Shown here piece after piece: positions 23,595 to 25,808 of a stretch of 25,808 nt of DNA (positions are counted from its first letter, which is position 1; each line of letters starts with the position of its first letter). Origin of the DNA: VBAS01 sp035318985 (GTDB lineage: Bacteria > Bacteroidota > Bacteroidia > Chitinophagales > Chitinophagaceae); contig DATHDP010000065.1 of assembly GCA_035318985.1 (NCBI GenBank), forward strand, positions 1 to 25,808. Direction: 5' to 3'. Below the pieces are notes generated by a model that did not search any database, was not told the DNA's origin, and was given only the letters and a program-made list of their open reading frames with translations. A program made the position numbers and the translations under genes.

Positions 23595-24452
23595 ATGGAA
23601 GTACTGCAAAATATTTTTATTGACTGTGGTTTAAATGTTCAACGTTATGAACAGGTGCATGGTGGAGATATCAACTCAGCCTATTGCTTATATACCCCGG
23701 CAGGGAAATATTTTTTAAAACTAAATGATAAGAATAAATATCCTTTGATGTTTGCAAGGGAAGCAAACGGTCTTGATAAACTCCGTGAATATTGTAAACT
23801 TAAAATTCCCGGGGTCATTAAGCAGGGTAGTTGCAATGATCAGCAATACCTGTTATTGGAGTGGTTGGAAAAAGGCTCACCTAAAAAAGATATGTGGGAA
23901 AATTTTGGAAGCGGATTAGCGATGATGCATAAACAGCCACAGCAATATTTTGGATCGGGTGAAGACAATTATATAGGAAGCCTGGATCAAAATAATGATC
24001 AACATGGTGAATGGCATTCTTTTTATACTGAATGCAGAATAAAGCCGTTGGTGAAAAAGCTATTTGACGCCGGTGATCTTCCTGCAACAGATATTCGTGA
24101 TGCAGATCTTTTCTGTAATAACATAAGAACTATTTTTCCCAGCGAGCCTCCTTCACTTTTACATGGAGATCTTTGGGCCGGTAATTATATGATCATCTCC
24201 TCCGGGTATGCAGCGATATTTGACCCGGCAGTTTATTGTGGCCATCGTGAGATGGATATTGGAATGACGAAGCTTTTTGGAGGATTCGATCAACGATTTT
24301 ATGATGCATACAATGAAACATACCCATTAGAAAAACAATGGCAAAAACGATTACCAATTACCCAGCTATACCCCTTACTGGTTCACGCAGTTTTATTTGG
24401 CGGGCATTATATTTCTGACGTAAAGCATATCTTCTCTGCATTTCGTATATAG
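23595..24452 (+). CDS. fructosamine/ketosamine-3-kinase family protein
   Basis: A 285-aa kinase of the fructosamine-kinase/APH-like fold. It opens with VHGGDINSAYCL (the family's glycine-rich loop), Lys42 (KYFLKLN) pairs with Glu56 (FAREANGL), and the catalytic loop is LLHGDLWAGNYM (Asp192, Asn197) followed by the metal motif FDPAVYCGHREMDIGM (Asp210). FN3K-type enzymes phosphorylate ketosamines on glycated proteins and start deglycation; bacterial members act on free ribulosamines and similar compounds. I start at the ATG at 23595; a GTG at 23562 in frame adds eleven unlike residues. The length is normal. Confidence 0.9.
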   Translation: MEVLQNIFIDCGLNVQRYEQVHGGDINSAYCLYTPAGKYFLKLNDKNKYPLMFAREANGLDKLREYCKLKIPGVIKQGSCNDQQYLLLEWLEKGSPKKDMWENFGSGLAMMHKQPQQYFGSGEDNYIGSLDQNNDQHGEWHSFYTECRIKPLVKKLFDAGDLPATDIRDADLFCNNIRTIFPSEPPSLLHGDLWAGNYMIISSGYAAIFDPAVYCGHREMDIGMTKLFGGFDQRFYDAYNETYPLEKQWQKRLPITQLYPLLVHAVLFGGHYISDVKHIFSAFRI

Positions 24453-24600
24453 TTATCCGTTAGTTTGTTTTAGGGAGTATGATTAATAAATCGGATATTG
24501 AAGTCTATAGCCGTGACAATTGTCAGGATCATTTATGAACTAGCTCATGAATAGATGCGGATAAGAAAAGTAATTTTAAAAAAATAGGTAAATAAGATAT

Positions 24601-24963
24601 ATGGACCAGGATTATAATAATGCAGAAACTTTGGTTGACCAGGTAAAGGAATATGTGAATATTAGGCTTGCACAATTAAAGCTTTCATTTGCTGAAAAGA
24701 CCTCAAAAGTGATGTCTGTGATGATAGCTGTAGTTATATCAGCCTTGGTTTTTTTTCTTTTTCTTGTGTTGATCTGTATTGCCGGTGCCATAATTCTTGG
24801 TCAATGGTTGGAAAGTTTCTGGCTCGGCTTCGTGATAGTCGGAGGAATAGTATTTGTTGTTGGGATTATTCTTTGGATCTTTAAAGATGGGCTGATAAGA
24901 AAACCTATCATGAATGCACTGATCAATGTAATGTTTGATAAAGAAGAAGATGAAAAAGATTAG
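24601..24963 (+). CDS. phage-holin-like family membrane protein (PF07332 type)
   Basis: A 120-aa protein with an amphipathic N-terminal helix (LVDQVKEYVNIRLAQLKLSF), two transmembrane segments (about 38-63 and 72-93), and a charged tail EEDEKD. This is the layout of the Phage_holin_3_6/DUF1469 family, common as stress-associated envelope proteins in Bacteroidota and unrelated to a real phage here. The next gene overlaps it by 14 nt, and the pair is co-translated. Confidence 0.78.
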   Translation: MDQDYNNAETLVDQVKEYVNIRLAQLKLSFAEKTSKVMSVMIAVVISALVFFLFLVLICIAGAIILGQWLESFWLGFVIVGGIVFVVGIILWIFKDGLIRKPIMNALINVMFDKEEDEKD

Positions 24964-25294
24964 AAACATAAAAGATCTTGAAAACGAAAAATTAGCGCTT
25001 AAGGTAAAACAGCTTGAGCTTGAAAGTCGATTGGATCTTTCATGGAAAGAGTTAAGGGAGGATTTGTCCAGGAATAACGTTGCAGAACAAGATCAACCTG
25101 AGACCCCTTTCAATCTCAAAACTAGTAATGCATTATTAAATGGGGCTTTGAACTTAGGATCTATTTTATTAGGTGTAATAGCCGGCAAAACCGTTGGAAA
25201 TGCGGCTGAACAAATTTTAGGCAGGGTGGGTCAAAAGATCAGTTCGATGGTTTCAAAAAGGAGCTCTGCCAAAAATGAAAATTTGACACGATAA
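24950..25294 (+). CDS. coiled-coil plus Gly-rich hydrophobic helix protein
   Basis: A 114-aa protein. Residues 5-40 are a charged heptad-like helix (IKDLENEKLALKVKQLELES), 55-90 a Gly/Ala-rich hydrophobic segment (GALNLGSILLGVIAGKTVG), and the tail is basic. I start at ATG 24950, preceded by AAAGAAGAAG; the frame also opens at a TTG (24935). The start lies inside the end of the holin-like gene (14-nt overlap), so translation is coupled. No family is assigned; it probably partners the upstream membrane protein. Confidence 0.7.
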   Translation: MKKIRNIKDLENEKLALKVKQLELESRLDLSWKELREDLSRNNVAEQDQPETPFNLKTSNALLNGALNLGSILLGVIAGKTVGNAAEQILGRVGQKISSMVSKRSSAKNENLTR

Positions 25295-25360
25295 CCTGAA
25301 TTTTTAGCCTCTATAAAATCTTCAATACAGGGTTTGTCCGTTAAACCTGAAATTTTTACC
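25293..25360 (+). repeat. direct repeat upstream of groES
   Basis: AACCTGAATTTTTAGCC (25293) recurs almost unchanged as AACCTGAAATTTTTACC (25344), 51 nt apart. The second copy follows a hairpin-like sequence GGTTT-GTCCGTT-AAACC (25331-25347) that runs into T's, so it may be a weak terminator of the preceding operon or a regulatory site for groES. Confidence 0.35.
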
Positions 25361-25390
25361 GTTTCGGGACAGGCGGCATGGTATTTCCTG

Positions 25391-25398
25391 TACCTTCG
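25391..25398 (+). promoter_or_regulatory. candidate -7 box of groES
   Basis: TACCTTCG is a frequent variant of TAnnTTTG and lies about 57 nt before the groES ATG. No good -33 TTG is present at standard spacing. The hairpin at 25402-25422 would fall in the transcribed leader. Confidence 0.35.
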
Positions 25399-25401
25399 CC
25401 G

Positions 25402-25422
25402 TCCCCCAAAATCTATGGGGGA
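25402..25422. promoter_or_regulatory. 9-nt-spaced inverted repeat in the groES leader
   Basis: TCCCCC (25402-25407) and GGGGGA (25417-25422) are perfect 6-bp arms around a 9-nt spacer. The spacer length and place, just past the promoter of groES, are those of a CIRCE operator, but the arms do not match TTAGCACTC/GAGTGCTAA. It may be an RNA hairpin or an unrelated operator. Confidence 0.4.
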
Positions 25423-25454
25423 ATCATTTCAACAACTCAAAAATCAATTCAACT

Positions 25455-25736
25455 ATGGCTAAAAAGTTAAGTGTTACCCCGCTTCACGACAGGGTAATTG
25501 TGAAACCGGCTCCTGCTGAGGAGAAAACTGCCGGTGGAATCATCATTCCGGATACTGCAAAAGAAAAACCACAACGTGGTGTTGTTATTGCTGCTGGTCC
25601 TGGCAAAAAAGATGAACCAATGTCAGTAAAAGCTGGCGACACGGTTCTTTATGGTAAATATGCTGGAACAGAAATTCAGATCGACAGCGATGATCTGCTG
25701 ATCATGAGAGAAAGCGACATACTTGCTATAGTATAA
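25455..25736 (+). CDS. groES: co-chaperonin GroES
   Basis: A 93-aa GroES/Cpn10. It begins MAKKLSVTPLHDRVIVKP and has the mobile loop near residues 20-36 (AEEKTAGGIIIPDTAKE), then GVVIAAGPG, TVLYGKYAGTEI and the C-terminal LLIMRESDILAIV. It caps the GroEL chamber as a heptamer in the cytoplasm. The length is normal for the family. groEL is expected directly downstream, past the window edge. Confidence 0.96.
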   Translation: MAKKLSVTPLHDRVIVKPAPAEEKTAGGIIIPDTAKEKPQRGVVIAAGPGKKDEPMSVKAGDTVLYGKYAGTEIQIDSDDLLIMRESDILAIV

Positions 25737-25743
25737 ACAGCGA

Positions 25744-25808
25744 TAGCTATTAGCTATTAGCCATTAGCTTTTAGCGAGATCAGCTAACGGCTAACCGCTA
25801 AAGGCTAG
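25744..25808. repeat. 7-bp-periodic inverted repeat after groES
   Basis: Five heptamers of the form TAGCNNN (25744-25778: TAGCTAT, TAGCTAT, TAGCCAT, TAGCTTT, TAGCGAG) are followed by four of the complementary form NGCTAAN (25782-25808, the last cut by the window end). The halves can pair as a long, imperfect hairpin with G-U pairs. The position between groES and the expected groEL suggests an extragenic palindromic element or a processing/terminator hairpin. Confidence 0.6.

Noticed and set aside
24479..24538. A 19-codon frame (starting MINKSDIEVYSRD) behind an AGGGAG sequence.
   Set aside because: The Shine-Dalgarno-like site is too close to the ATG and means little in Bacteroidota, and the peptide has no membrane helix or other sign of function.
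24601..25294. The holin-like gene and its neighbour as a prophage remnant.
   Set aside because: No other phage gene lies nearby; this holin-like family is widespread as chromosomal envelope proteins in Bacteroidota.

Overview
The window looks like a chromosomal segment of a Bacteroidota bacterium, most likely a member of the Chitinophagaceae. The grounds are low GC, few Shine-Dalgarno sites, -7 promoter boxes of the type TAnnTTTG, signal peptides ending in A|Q, an ECF sigma factor coupled to a membrane/beta-barrel partner, a Lys-rich SWIB protein, and a Bacteroidota-type phosphoglucosamine mutase. I see no rRNA, tRNA, CRISPR array, intact insertion sequence or prophage.

Layout. (1) 1-3163, plus strand: glmM, then a secreted or membrane-anchored sulfatase. 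(2) 3207-12324, a long minus-strand run, in transcription order: an anchored alpha/beta hydrolase, a VanZ-like membrane protein, two nearly identical 187-aa proteins, a DyP-type peroxidase, a 337-aa protein of unknown function, a DcaP-like outer-membrane porin, a DUF1059-like small protein, a second alpha/beta hydrolase, and a secreted TPR protein. (3) 12566-15076, plus strand: a flavoprotein monooxygenase with a higher GC content than its surroundings and a TTG start, then a cysteine desulfurase. (4) 15090-16977, minus strand: an ECF sigma factor whose gene overlaps by 11 nt a gene for a protein with one inner-membrane helix, a long Lys/Glu/Thr linker and an outer-membrane beta-barrel. (5) 17188-20357, a tight minus-strand operon: DUF1801 protein, class C beta-lactamase-like lipoprotein, YjbR/MmcQ protein and a sterol desaturase/AGMO-like hydroxylase. 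(6) 20435-22551: a 29-codon possible membrane peptide gene, a secreted protein with a good terminator, a lipoprotein, and a YycJ/WalJ-type metallo-beta-lactamase-fold nuclease ending in a sliding-clamp-binding motif. (7) 23022-25808, plus strand: a SWIB protein with a histone-H1-like tail behind a textbook Bacteroidota promoter, a fructosamine-kinase-family protein, a two-gene envelope-stress-like pair, and groES followed by a striking 7-bp-periodic inverted repeat at the window edge (groEL would be expected next).

The best candidate for an undescribed system is the DyP cassette at 5748-10768. Two tandem 83%-identical small proteins, apparently of the same ferredoxin-like-barrel superfamily as half a DyP domain, precede a DyP peroxidase with an altered GxxDG motif, an uncharacterised partner protein, and a translationally coupled DcaP porin. 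Other observations worth a second look are the envelope-spanning presumed anti-sigma protein, the clamp motif on the WalJ-like nuclease, a sulfatase with an Asn in place of a catalytic His, and the five-unit 9-residue tail of the SWIB protein.
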